A stretch of DNA of 42,218 bases from NCBI GenBank assembly GCA_024641085.1, contig JAHEDT010000026.1:1-42218 (forward strand). The letters are read 5' to 3'. This DNA comes from Geobacteraceae bacterium (GTDB lineage Bacteria > Desulfobacterota > Desulfuromonadia > Desulfuromonadales > BM103). Every line of letters starts with the position of its first letter. Position 1 is the first letter of the stretch. This document shows positions 16,946-26,705 of the stretch, one piece after another. A model generated the notes under the pieces. The model was not told the DNA's origin. It was given only the letters and a program-made list of their open reading frames with translations, and did not search any database. A program made the position numbers and the translations under genes.

Positions 16946-17632
16946 ATGCAGGAACCTTTCGATTTCTCCACCTATGCCCGGGTGGTGCGCAAGTTTTCCA
17001 GGACTTTGATGTGCTCGGTTGGCGGCGGAGCGGAGATCTCGGGTCTCGTGCACCTTTTAACGGTTGCCGTGGAAAGGGACCTCGCTCGCTTCAGTGATTT
17101 TCAGCAAGGTTCACGCATAGCCTGTGGACCCGGTTGTGGTGCCTGCTGTGTTCTGAATGTCACCATCCTCTTCCCCGAAGCGGTGGCGATCAGCCGGTTT
17201 ATTCAAAGGCATTTTTCTGCAGATGAACTCGAGGACCTCCGCAACAGGATGCAGGAACTGCTTGGGCGAACCCGTTGGCTCGATGACGAAGAGCGCCTCT
17301 TCCTGCGTGCGCCCTGTGCCTTTCTGGACCAGCAGGGCAGTTGCATGATTCATGCTGTTCGCCCGCTCTTGTGCCGTTCCGTCACCTCAACAGATGCCGA
17401 GGCCTGCCGTGATGCGCTTGCAATGGTCGCCCTGGATGGGCTGCCGAGCGTGGAGATGAACCTGTTTCATAAACAGCTGATCGATACGGTTTATTGCGAG
17501 TTTGGCTGGACGCTGCAATTCCTGGGGTTTGATCATCGACCCATGAGGTTGACAACTGCCGTTCTGGCTCTGCTTGACGAGCCGGACATGATCGCTTCTT
17601 TCGTATCCGGTGAAAAAGTTCCTATCCACTAG
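16946..17632 (+). CDS. YkgJ family cysteine cluster protein
   Basis: This 228-aa protein carries the Cys-rich metal-binding signature of the YkgJ (CxxCxxxCC, zinc/iron-chelating) family. ACGPGCGACCVLNVTI lies near residue 55, and CAFLDQQGSCMIHAVRPLLC followed by RSVTSTDAEAC lies at about 120-155. Eight or more Cys are available to bind an [Fe-S] cluster or zinc. Function is unknown; members are often annotated as Fe-S oxidoreductases without direct proof. AAGGGAG precedes the ATG. It is transcribed toward the convergent diguanylate cyclase gene. Confidence 0.85.
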   Translation: MQEPFDFSTYARVVRKFSRTLMCSVGGGAEISGLVHLLTVAVERDLARFSDFQQGSRIACGPGCGACCVLNVTILFPEAVAISRFIQRHFSADELEDLRNRMQELLGRTRWLDDEERLFLRAPCAFLDQQGSCMIHAVRPLLCRSVTSTDAEACRDALAMVALDGLPSVEMNLFHKQLIDTVYCEFGWTLQFLGFDHRPMRLTTAVLALLDEPDMIASFVSGEKVPIH

Positions 17633-17743
17633 GCGGCTGTCGGACTATTCATAAGCCGGCGGCACATTCGGCTGTTGGGTCCATCTCACTTTTCGGTCTA
17701 TAGCGACAGCTATGAACCTGCACCCGAGCTAAAACCTGTTCTC

Positions 17744-17759
17744 AAACATCCAAATGTTT
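17744..17759. other. AT-rich hairpin in a convergent gap
   Basis: AAACAT / ATGTTT with a 4-base loop lies in the 155-bp gap between the YkgJ-like gene and the GGDEF-EAL gene. The stem is short and AT-only, so it is a weak candidate terminator. Confidence 0.25.
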
Positions 17760-17787
17760 TCTGTGGCCCGGATAGTCAAACCGCATC

Positions 17788-19749
17788 CTAGTGAATTTTC
17801 CTGGATTCCTCGAATTTGAATATTCCCTGGAGTCCCGGAGCTGTCCCCTCGCGCAGGGAAGCTCCCCTGGCTTTCAGGAATTGTGTCATCTCCTCGGCAT
17901 TCATATCTGCGCCGAAAAGCCGCCCCTGCACCTCGAGGCAACCTCGTTTGCGGAGAAATTCGAGCTGCATCGAGTCCTCGACACCGACAGCCGTTACCTG
18001 GAGATTCAGGCTGCCGGCCATGTTCAAAATGGCCTCGGTGATGGCGGCGTAGTCTCGATTGCGAGCCACTTCGCGAATAAATTCCCTGGCGATTTTGATG
18101 CGGTGGATCGGGAAGTGCTTGAGGTACAGCAGCGATGAGTAACCGGTGCCGAAATCGTCGATGGCGAGATTGATGCCGCGCACCTTGAGGTCGGTCAACG
18201 CGATGATACTATCTTCAACATGACCCATGATGGAATTTTCGGCAAGTTCAATCTCCAGTCCGCTGGGCTCCATCCTGGTTTCGCTCAAAATGGCTTCGAC
18301 CCGATCAATAAAATTGGTCTGGCGGATATGGTGCCCCGAGAGATTGACGCACATGCGAATCTGAGGCAGACCAGCCTCCTGCCAGGCCCTTGCTTGAAAG
18401 CAGGCCGTCTTCATGACCCATTCGCCAAGAGGAAAGACCAGGCCGCTTTCTTCGGCGACACTGATGATCTGCCCCGGCGGTATCAGCTTGCCGTTACTGT
18501 CATGCCAACGTAACAAGGCCTCTACGCCGGCAACCTGGCCAGTTCCCAGATTGACCAGCGGTTGATAATGCAGCTGCAGCTGATCGTTGCTGAGGGCCTG
18601 ACGCAAGCGGTATTCGAGTTCGGTTTTGGCGAGGGCCTCGGCATTCATGTCGCTGGAAAAAAACTGGATATTGTTGCGTCCTCGGCTTTTTGCCACGTAC
18701 ATTGCCGTATCGGCGCTTTTTAACAGGGTTTGTGGGTCCTCACCGTCAACCGGGTAGACCGATACGCCGATGCTGGCGGTCGTGAAAAACTCACGGCTGC
18801 CGATCTGCAAAGGTTTCCCGAGAGTTTCAATAATGCGCCGCCCCATGATCGTGAAGTTGGGGTCATGGTTCGGGTCTGCCTGAACAATCACGAATTCGTC
18901 GCCACCCAGGCGCGCAAAGGTGTCGCCCTCGCGGATGAGTTTTTTCAGGCGTTGGGCGACGGACCGCAGGACCAGGTCGCCGACTGCGTGCCCCTGAGTA
19001 TCGTTGATCAGCTTGAAACGGTCGAGATCGAAGAAGAAGAACCCCACCTGGCGGTTGTCGCGTCGGGCCAGGGCAATCGATTGGAGAATGCGGTCATTCA
19101 TCAAGGTCCGGTTGGGAAGGCCGGTCAGCGTATCGAAATACGCCAGACGCTCAATGTGCTCTTCGGCTGCACGATGACTGGTGAGGTCGTTGAGGACCGC
19201 CAGGCTCTCAGACAACTGTCCTTCATGGTCACGCAGTGCGACTTCCGATAAGGAAACCTCGATAACATTGCCGTTGGCCTGGCGTAACCGGTAGCTGGTG
19301 TCATTGATTTCATCTGACTCACCCAGTTTCCTGAAGTGAGCGGCCCGGATGGCCGGAATGTCGTCGCCGATCACAAGGTCAAAGAAATCCCTGCCGATGA
19401 CGTCTTCAGTTTTATAGCCGAGGGTGCGCAGCCAGGACTGGCTGACGAACAGAAGATGCCCCTTGTGATCCATCGCGTGCAACATGGCGGGGCTTTTAAG
19501 GTAGAGCTGGTCGAAGCGTTTATCGCTGATTTCCAGACGACGGCTCAATGTGCGCGCGCGAATGTCCACGTGGCCGAACAGCAGCCCCGCCAGCCCGCCG
19601 AATGCGGCCGGCAGCCAGAGCTGCTGCAGATCCATGGTCAGAACGTGCATTGTGCGTCCCAGGACGGCCGCTGCAGCAACCAGCATGGCCCCGGCGAGGA
19701 ACCAGAAGGTCAGCAAAAATGACGTTTTTTTATCCAAGGGTCTGAGCAT
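17788..19749 (-). CDS. PAS-GGDEF-EAL protein (c-di-GMP turnover)
   Basis: This 653-aa protein has two N-terminal membrane helices (FLLTFWFLAGAMLVAAAAVL and LWLPAAFGGLAGLLFG), a PAS sensor domain (about 75-195), a diguanylate cyclase domain with an intact FARLGGDEF site and an upstream product-inhibition RxxD site (REGD), and an EAL phosphodiesterase domain (GVEALLRW, ELAENSIM, IDDFGTGYSSL). All key residues of both catalytic domains appear present, so it could make or break c-di-GMP; sequence does not settle which dominates. The ATG at 19749 is chosen because the longer frame (TTG at 19821) adds 24 poor residues before the first helix. Confidence 0.93.
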   Translation of the reverse strand: MLRPLDKKTSFLLTFWFLAGAMLVAAAAVLGRTMHVLTMDLQQLWLPAAFGGLAGLLFGHVDIRARTLSRRLEISDKRFDQLYLKSPAMLHAMDHKGHLLFVSQSWLRTLGYKTEDVIGRDFFDLVIGDDIPAIRAAHFRKLGESDEINDTSYRLRQANGNVIEVSLSEVALRDHEGQLSESLAVLNDLTSHRAAEEHIERLAYFDTLTGLPNRTLMNDRILQSIALARRDNRQVGFFFFDLDRFKLINDTQGHAVGDLVLRSVAQRLKKLIREGDTFARLGGDEFVIVQADPNHDPNFTIMGRRIIETLGKPLQIGSREFFTTASIGVSVYPVDGEDPQTLLKSADTAMYVAKSRGRNNIQFFSSDMNAEALAKTELEYRLRQALSNDQLQLHYQPLVNLGTGQVAGVEALLRWHDSNGKLIPPGQIISVAEESGLVFPLGEWVMKTACFQARAWQEAGLPQIRMCVNLSGHHIRQTNFIDRVEAILSETRMEPSGLEIELAENSIMGHVEDSIIALTDLKVRGINLAIDDFGTGYSSLLYLKHFPIHRIKIAREFIREVARNRDYAAITEAILNMAGSLNLQVTAVGVEDSMQLEFLRKRGCLEVQGRLFGADMNAEEMTQFLKARGASLREGTAPGLQGIFKFEESRKIH

Positions 19750-19962
19750 AAAATGAGGTCCACATCGCTTCAGCAGCCTGCAGGCACTGATCTCCTGGTG
19801 CGTAGAGGTGCCTGGGACCAAGATTATAAATTATACTTACATTCTATGGATTCCGCGTGCTCTGTCAAACTTCCTGCCAGCAGCGATGACACTTCATGGC
19901 ATTCTGTGTTAGTATGAGTCGCTGAAATGGTTGGCTTGCGTTGCTGTTCAACAGGTTGGGAA
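19750..19962. other. Divergent promoter region between the GGDEF-EAL gene and clpS
   Basis: 213 bp without a gene. TAGTAT near 19912 is a possible -10 for clpS, but no matching -35 box is convincing. Confidence 0.3.
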
Positions 19963-20277
19963 ATGGCAAAACCGTCCGCTGACAATCAGGCCCGTACCGA
20001 CGTGAGAAGGCGCACCAGCACCAAGCGCCCACCGATGTATACGGTCCTGATGCACAACGACGACTACACCACCATGGAATTCGTCGTCGAAGCACTGACC
20101 ACGGTGTTCCGCAAGTCGCCTACCGAGGCCAACCGGATCATGCTGCATATCCATTTCAAGGGCTCCGGGGTGTGTGGTACCTATCCTTACGAGGTTGCCG
20201 AAACGAAAGTGGTCAAGGTTCATGATTTGGCCCGCAAAGAAGGTTTTCCGCTGCGCTGTTCTCTGGAACAGGCCTGA
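19963..20277 (+). CDS. clpS: ATP-dependent Clp protease adaptor ClpS
   Basis: This 104-aa adaptor delivers proteins with N-degron residues to ClpAP. The binding pocket is seen in VLMHNDDYTTMEFVVEAL (Asn-Asp-Asp and the gating Met) and in IMLHIHFKGSGVCGTYPYEV, with the His that contacts the substrate N-terminus. Its variable N-terminal arm (about residues 1-25) is basic. The ATG at 19963 gives the usual length; 12 upstream in-frame residues are Cys-rich and atypical. The clpA gene follows 82 bp downstream. Confidence 0.95.
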   Translation: MAKPSADNQARTDVRRRTSTKRPPMYTVLMHNDDYTTMEFVVEALTTVFRKSPTEANRIMLHIHFKGSGVCGTYPYEVAETKVVKVHDLARKEGFPLRCSLEQA

Positions 20278-20359
20278 TCAATTCTGCTAGAATATGTGCA
20301 GAGCGAATGTGCTGGTTGATAACCTGAGCGCTCAGCACTGGATGGAGTTATAGAGTCAT

Positions 20360-22606
<2,247 letters not shown>

Positions 22607-22627
22607 ACCCCGCGGCGCTCTCTTCTG

Positions 22628-23335
22628 ATGCCTGTCTTCCGTCTCACCGATGAGCTGATTTTTCCCGATCCGTGCTGGGCGACGGCGGAGGGCCTGCTCG
22701 CGGTCGGCGGGGATCTTTCGCCCGCCCGACTGCTCCTTGCCTATCGCCTCGGCATCTTCCCCTGGTATGGGGAAGCAGAACCGATCCTCTGGTGGTCGCC
22801 GGATCCGCGCTGCGTGCTGTTCCCGTCGAAGGTGTACATTGCGCGCCGCCTGGAAAGAATCATCAGTCAGGGCCGTTTTCGTTTGACCTGCAACCGTGCC
22901 TTCGACCGGGTCGTCAAGGCCTGTGCCGATGTCCGGGTCAGGAAAGGTGAGGAGACCTGGCTGATTGCCGAGATGCAGGCGGCCTATCAAAGGTTGCACG
23001 ACCTTGGCTTTGCACATTCCATCGAAGCCTGGTGCGGCGACGAGCTGACCGGCGGTCTCTATGGCGTCGCCCTCGGCAAATTCTTTTTCGGCGAGTCGAT
23101 GTTCCATACCCGGGCGAACGCCTCGAAAGTCATCCTTGCACAGCTGTCCCGCCACCTGGAATCCAGATCATTTGTGTTGCTTGACTGCCAGGTTCCCAAT
23201 CCGCATTTGTTGAGTATGGGTGCGAAGCAAATTCCACGTAAGACGTTCCTGGACACTCTTGCCGCCGGAGGCTTGGGGCCGAATGGGCACGTGGCAAAGG
23301 TGGCGTTTCCTGAGGAGCTTTGTCCGGTTAACTGA
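22628..23335 (+). CDS. aat: Leucyl/phenylalanyl-tRNA-protein transferase
   Basis: This 235-aa enzyme attaches Leu or Phe from aminoacyl-tRNA to proteins with N-terminal Arg or Lys, making them ClpS-ClpAP substrates. Family motifs are YRLGIFPWYGEAEPILWWSP, FARSI-like FAHSIEAWCGDELTGGLYG, and FFGESMFH with the ensuing SKVILAQL. The length matches the family. It starts 21 bp after clpA and likely shares its transcript, so recognition, tagging and unfolding are encoded together. It ends before a strong bidirectional terminator. Confidence 0.95.
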   Translation: MPVFRLTDELIFPDPCWATAEGLLAVGGDLSPARLLLAYRLGIFPWYGEAEPILWWSPDPRCVLFPSKVYIARRLERIISQGRFRLTCNRAFDRVVKACADVRVRKGEETWLIAEMQAAYQRLHDLGFAHSIEAWCGDELTGGLYGVALGKFFFGESMFHTRANASKVILAQLSRHLESRSFVLLDCQVPNPHLLSMGAKQIPRKTFLDTLAAGGLGPNGHVAKVAFPEELCPVN

Positions 23336-23394
23336 CCGGCAATCACTCGTACTGCTCCGGCTGGCGGAAGCTCGCCGATGATCCCGTGGGAACC

Positions 23395-23433
23395 AAAAAA
23401 AGGCCGGATCCTTTGACAGGATCCGGCCTTTTT
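23395..23433. terminator. Bidirectional Rho-independent terminator between aat and rpsU
   Basis: GGCCGGATCC (23402-23411) and GGATCCGGCC (23419-23428) form a perfect 10-bp stem with a 7-base loop. Seven A precede it and five T follow, so it can stop aat from the left and rpsU from the right. Confidence 0.93.
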
Positions 23434-23453
23434 AAATCGACATAACGCGAGGG

Positions 23454-23648
23454 TCAGTCTTTGCGCATCATGCGCATCTTCTTACGCAGGCGCCGCTGGG
23501 CTTCTTTCTCTTTACGCTTGCGCTTGACGCTGGGCTTTTCGTAGAACTTGCGCTGCTTCATTTCCCGGAAGAGCCCTTCCTGCTGCAGTTTGCGCTTGAG
23601 AACCCGGATGGCTTTTTCGACATTGTTGTCGACCACATGGATCTCCAC
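23454..23648 (-). CDS. rpsU: 30S ribosomal protein S21
   Basis: This 64-aa basic protein matches bS21: [20 protein letters not shown], then [20 protein letters not shown] and a Lys/Arg tail. The KFYEKPS motif is diagnostic. I prefer GTG at 23648 because GAGGTGA stands six bases upstream; the frame also opens at TTG 23654, which would add two residues with a worse ribosome binding site. It helps the 30S subunit engage mRNA during initiation. Confidence 0.92.
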   Translation of the reverse strand: MEIHVVDNNVEKAIRVLKRKLQQEGLFREMKQRKFYEKPSVKRKRKEKEAQRRLRKKMRMMRKD

Positions 23649-23703
23649 CTGCAATCACCTCGCTTTCCTTGACAAATACCTCCCCGGAGGGAGAAGAACG
23701 CGG

Positions 23704-23732
23704 ACTATAACCGATATTTCCGTGGAGTGCAA
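23704..23732 (-). promoter_or_regulatory. Putative rpsU promoter
   Basis: On the minus strand TTGCAC (23727-23732) and TATAGT (23704-23709) are separated by exactly 17 bp and stand 56 bp upstream of rpsU, a close sigma-70 match. Confidence 0.6.
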
Positions 23733-23747
23733 GCAAGAATTGCCGGC

Positions 23748-24887
23748 CTAGGGCCGGCCCCTGCCCGTTGAGCCAGCTTGAGTGGTAAAGAGACCGACTT
23801 TTAAACCACCATTATCGAGAGTGGCGATCTGCCTGAAAGGCAGCCCGGTGGCTTTGGCCAGAGCCGGATCCGGACAGATCAACGCCACCTGCCAGCCAGG
23901 ATAGACGCGCTGCAACTCACGACCAAAATCAGCATAGTAATCCTCCGGACTGCCGTCCAGCGACAAACGCTTGCCATAAGGCGGGTTGCAGACAACCAGC
24001 CCCGGACCGGCCTGGACCTGCTGGGCGGCGAGGGGGCGCTGTTCGATAGAGACCTGGTTTGCGAATGCGCCGTTTTGCAGATTATCCTCGGCCGCGGCAA
24101 CCGCTTCAGGGCTTTCATCGGCGCCTTGCAGGAGGATGCCTGGCTCGACCTCACCCCGCCGAACCTCGTCGCAGAGCAGTCTCCACAGCCCCTCGCGAAA
24201 GCCCGGCCAGTGCATGAATGCATATGAGCGGCTGAGCCCAGGGGCCTGCCGTCGGGCAAGCATGGCTCCCTCGAAAAGGAAACTCCCCGAGCCGCACATC
24301 GGGTCCGCCAGGGGCTGCTGACCGTGCCAGCCCAGGAGCATCAGGACCCCTGCCGCCAACGTTTCGCGCAACGGCGCGGCGGTCACCGATTGGCGATAAC
24401 CGCGCCGGTGAAGAAGTTCGCCGGAACTGTCGATCGAAAGAACCACCTGGTCGTCAACGATCCTGACCATGACCAGTTGCGGGTTGCCCCCCGCCGGGTT
24501 GGTCGAGCGTCCGAGGGCCTGATTGAGCGACGATTCGAGAGTTTCCGCGATTCGTACGGTGTGGTTGAGCCGCGACGCATGGCAGGTTACGCGGAAGGCA
24601 ACCGGAGTGTCCGGTCGGATGAATCGTCCCCAAGGGAGTTTCAGCGTTTTGCGAAACAGGTCCGGAAAATCCCGGCTGTGAAATTCGGCGAAGCGCACCA
24701 GTATGCGACTGGCCGTCCTTAAGCACAGGTTGGCGCGATAGAGATCTCGCAAGCGGCCTGTAAAGGCAACGCCTCCTGCAGAGACTTGCTGCGGTGGCAT
24801 CTCCAGGGCAGTCAACTCCTTTGCGCAAACGTTTTCGAGGCCAGGTGAAACGACAGCATAAAAATTTTCCGTGCGGCGATGATCCAT
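23748..24887 (-). CDS. THUMP-domain class I SAM-dependent RNA methyltransferase
   Basis: This 379-aa protein has an N-terminal ferredoxin-like/THUMP region (FYAVVSPGLENVCAKELTAL, FRVTCHASRLNHT) and a C-terminal Rossmann methyltransferase with DPMCGSGSFLFEGAML for SAM binding and the catalytic VVCNPPYGKRL. The NPPY motif indicates N-methylation of a base. The family contains the RlmL N-terminal half (m2G2445 of 23S rRNA), so the likely product is m2G in 23S rRNA, but the exact target cannot be told from sequence. It lacks the RlmK half found in gammaproteobacterial RlmKL. It is divergent from the cytochrome gene. Confidence 0.9.
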   Translation of the reverse strand: MDHRRTENFYAVVSPGLENVCAKELTALEMPPQQVSAGGVAFTGRLRDLYRANLCLRTASRILVRFAEFHSRDFPDLFRKTLKLPWGRFIRPDTPVAFRVTCHASRLNHTVRIAETLESSLNQALGRSTNPAGGNPQLVMVRIVDDQVVLSIDSSGELLHRRGYRQSVTAAPLRETLAAGVLMLLGWHGQQPLADPMCGSGSFLFEGAMLARRQAPGLSRSYAFMHWPGFREGLWRLLCDEVRRGEVEPGILLQGADESPEAVAAAEDNLQNGAFANQVSIEQRPLAAQQVQAGPGLVVCNPPYGKRLSLDGSPEDYYADFGRELQRVYPGWQVALICPDPALAKATGLPFRQIATLDNGGLKVGLFTTQAGSTGRGRP

Positions 24888-24954
24888 GACAGGTCTCTGG
24901 TCCCAACAGGGCAGCTGTGAAAATCTGCCCGGTTATCGGGCTAAAATAAAAAAG

Positions 24955-24982
24955 TTGGCCGACCGGGCAAAATCAGTATAAT
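24955..24982 (+). promoter_or_regulatory. Putative promoter of the nonahaem cytochrome gene
   Basis: TTGGCC (24955-24960), a 16-bp spacer and a consensus TATAAT (24977-24982) stand 29 bp before the ATG at 25012, giving a leader of only about 20 nt. This leaves no room for the c-di-GMP-type riboswitches that precede many Geobacter cytochrome genes. Confidence 0.6.
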
Positions 24983-25011
24983 AGCTGCAAACTTTCTTAG
25001 GGAGGAAGATA

Positions 25012-25791
25012 ATGACCCGGCGCTGGATGATACTCGTAATTCTACTCTTAGTGGCCCTGCCGTCAGTTCTTTACGCTCGCTGGATCAAAGACAAAGTCTA
25101 CCTGGAAACCGAGTCTGTAGGCAAGGTCGAGTTCAGCCACTATACGCATCTGGAGATGGAGTCCGTCGGCAAGAATTGTCCTACCTGCCACAATAGTATT
25201 TTTCACATCGTCACCAAGAAGAACCCTGTCTTCACCATGGCCGACATGGAAGCCGGTAAAGCCTGCGGGGCCTGTCACAATGGAACGCAGGCCTTCAGCG
25301 TTGCCGGCGACTGCGCCACCTGCCACACGGCTGCCGGCGACATCGCGATCCAGACTGAAAACGTCGGCAAGGTGGCCTTCAGCCATGATGTCCATCTCGG
25401 CATGTTCGGTTGCAATGAATGCCACCCCGACATCTTCAAGGCCCAGAATAACAGTAATCACACCTCCATGAAAGCAATGGCAGACGGGGCCTCCTGCGGG
25501 GCCTGCCATGACGGCAGCACGGCATTCAGCGTCAAGGATGACTGCACCGCCTGTCACGCCGGGGATATCGAGTATGCCAACGCAGACGCGGGCAATGTCA
25601 ATTTCCCACATAAAGCGCATATCGGGATGTTCGGCTGCGATGAATGCCATTCAGATCTGTTCAAACCCCAAAAGGGTGGAAACAAGATGACGATGGAAGC
25701 CATGGAGAAAGGCGAATTCTGTGGGGCCTGTCATGATGGTTCGTCAGCGTTCGGGGTTGCCGAAGATTGCGAGACCTGCCACAAGATGTGA
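25012..25791 (+). CDS. Periplasmic nonahaem c-type cytochrome, three c7-like triplets
   Basis: This 259-aa protein has a Sec signal (about residues 1-22) and nine CxxCH haem sites: CPTCH, CGACH, CATCH, CNECH, CGACH, CTACH, CDECH, CGACH and CETCH. They fall into three repeats of about 75 residues. Each repeat reads F-x-H-x-x-H, C-x-x-CH, a Met-rich MxxMxxG stretch, CGACHxG, AFxV, DCxxCH. This is the cytochrome c7/nanowire three-haem pattern. The FSHYTH, FSHDVH and FPHKAH motifs supply axial His ligands; the Met conserved before each central CGACH may ligate one haem per repeat. A periplasmic electron-carrier role in metal or electrode respiration is inferred from family. GGGAGGA precedes the ATG. 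Confidence 0.93.
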   Translation: MTRRWMILVILLLVALPSVLYARWIKDKVYLETESVGKVEFSHYTHLEMESVGKNCPTCHNSIFHIVTKKNPVFTMADMEAGKACGACHNGTQAFSVAGDCATCHTAAGDIAIQTENVGKVAFSHDVHLGMFGCNECHPDIFKAQNNSNHTSMKAMADGASCGACHDGSTAFSVKDDCTACHAGDIEYANADAGNVNFPHKAHIGMFGCDECHSDLFKPQKGGNKMTMEAMEKGEFCGACHDGSSAFGVAEDCETCHKM

Positions 25792-25815
25792 TCCGGAAAT
25801 ATTGAGAGTTGAATC

Positions 25816-25847
25816 AAGGGCAACAGATGACCGATCTGTTGCCCTTT
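25816..25847 (+). terminator. Hairpin terminator after the nonahaem cytochrome gene
   Basis: AAGGGCAACAGAT (25816-25828) pairs perfectly over 13 bp with ATCTGTTGCCCTT (25834-25846) around a GACCG loop. The T-run is short, but the position 25 bp past the stop codon fits termination. Confidence 0.7.
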
Positions 25848-25935
25848 GACATTTCTAAATGGAGGTTTGTTGCGACCTTTGTTTTAATTGTGCTTTAGCC
25901 TTTTCTCACTTCGCAATTCTCAGTGCAAAGACTTT

Positions 25936-26551
25936 AAAACCGGCGGGTCGCGTCCCGCCGGACGCCATACTTTTGCCCGGCAGCAAAAGTATGCAAAAGT
26001 GCCGTCACCTCGCGGTGGGCATGTCTTGTGCGGTCATTCTACGGATCAATCCACAATACAGCCAACGACCACGTCATTTCCTTCAGCAGCACTACGGGGC
26101 CCTATTTTACCGGGCCACCGGGGTCTCCGAACGTAATGTCGCCGATGAGGTCAACCTTTCAGCCAATATCAAGGTACGCAGACCGAGGAACCAAAAACTG
26201 TCTGAATCGACCTTTTAATCAGGTTTTGACTGGTTTCCCTTTCGCCTCGAACCTCGCACCTCTTACCTCAGGTACTAAATTTGTGAAATGTGTAGACCTG
26301 ACCCCACTCACTCGTCGCATGTAGCGTGTCCCGGGTTCTATGGTGCAACTCGCGGACCATCCGGGGGCCAAACAGAAGGGCCCCCGCCAGGGTGGTCGAA
26401 GCGTAGACGGGAAGTTCTTCTGCCGTACCGGTGCTCGGTGCCAATCGATTACGCGTAAGACATGCCAAGCGCAGCGTCAGGCCCTTTTCTGCGTACTCTT
26501 TTGGGCCAGTAAAAGAGTATGGCGTCCGGCGGGACGCGACCCGCCGGTTTT
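25936..26551. mobile_element. 616-bp element bounded by a perfect 35-bp inverted repeat (candidate)
   Basis: The 35 bases at 25936-25970 are the exact reverse complement of 26517-26551. Each arm carries two nested hairpins: an outer CCGGCGGG/CCCGCCGG stem (25940-25961 and 26526-26547) and an inner one, CATACTTTTGC/GCAAAAGTATG (25966-25993) on the left and CGTACTCTTTT/AAAAGAGTATG (26492-26521) on the right. A further GGGGGCC/GGCCCCC hairpin lies at 26363-26385. No transposase is encoded. The terminal symmetry suggests a MITE-like or relic element; a structured non-coding RNA is an alternative. Confidence 0.5.
26280..26305 (+). repeat. Single copy of the GTGAAATGTGTAGACCTGACCCC repeat arm
   Basis: The 26 bases here (TTTGTGAAATG through GACCTGACCCC) are identical to 39553-39578, the right arm of the palindrome near alr. 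There is no opposing arm next to it, so it is a solo half-element. Confidence 0.9.
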
Positions 26552-26654
26552 GGTTCTGCTTAGATTGTGCTCTTTGGTGGCCGACTCTGAATCTGGGTGG
26601 GCAAACTAACCTGGGAAGAGAAGATCAAAAGAAAATATCATCACCAAATAATAG

Positions 26655-26683
26655 AGGGCAACAGATGACCAATCTGCTGCCCT
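26655..26683 (-). terminator. Hairpin terminator downstream of gap
   Basis: GGGCAACAGAT (26656-26666) pairs with ATCTGCTGCCC (26672-26682) with one mismatch around a GACCA loop, 23 bp beyond the gap stop codon. It is a near copy of the hairpin after the cytochrome gene, in the same orientation. The T-run is poor. Confidence 0.5.
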
Positions 26684-26705
26684 GTAATCCCTATTGAATG
26701 GACGC

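Larger units (their letters stand above)
25792..26705. other. Gene-free 914-bp stretch with inverted repeats and hairpins
   Basis: No reading frame here resembles a protein; the short frames disagree between strands and are rich in unusual residues. The stretch contains a pair of near-identical hairpins at its edges (25816-25846 and 26656-26682), an AT-rich zone (25847-25935), a segment bounded by a perfect 35-bp inverted repeat (25936-26551), a short ACCTC-rich tandem region (about 26244-26272) and a copy of a repeat also found near 39.55 kb (26280-26305). It may be a decayed or non-autonomous mobile element, or a structured RNA locus. Confidence 0.7.

Noticed and set aside
24888-25011. c-di-GMP (GEMM) riboswitch before the cytochrome gene
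   Set aside because: The promoter lies too near the start codon and the conserved GEMM boxes are not seen.
25859-26697. Several short frames (60-119 codons) in the gene-free stretch as possible new genes
   Set aside because: They run through inverted repeats and hairpins, lack ribosome binding sites and have no domain-like composition.
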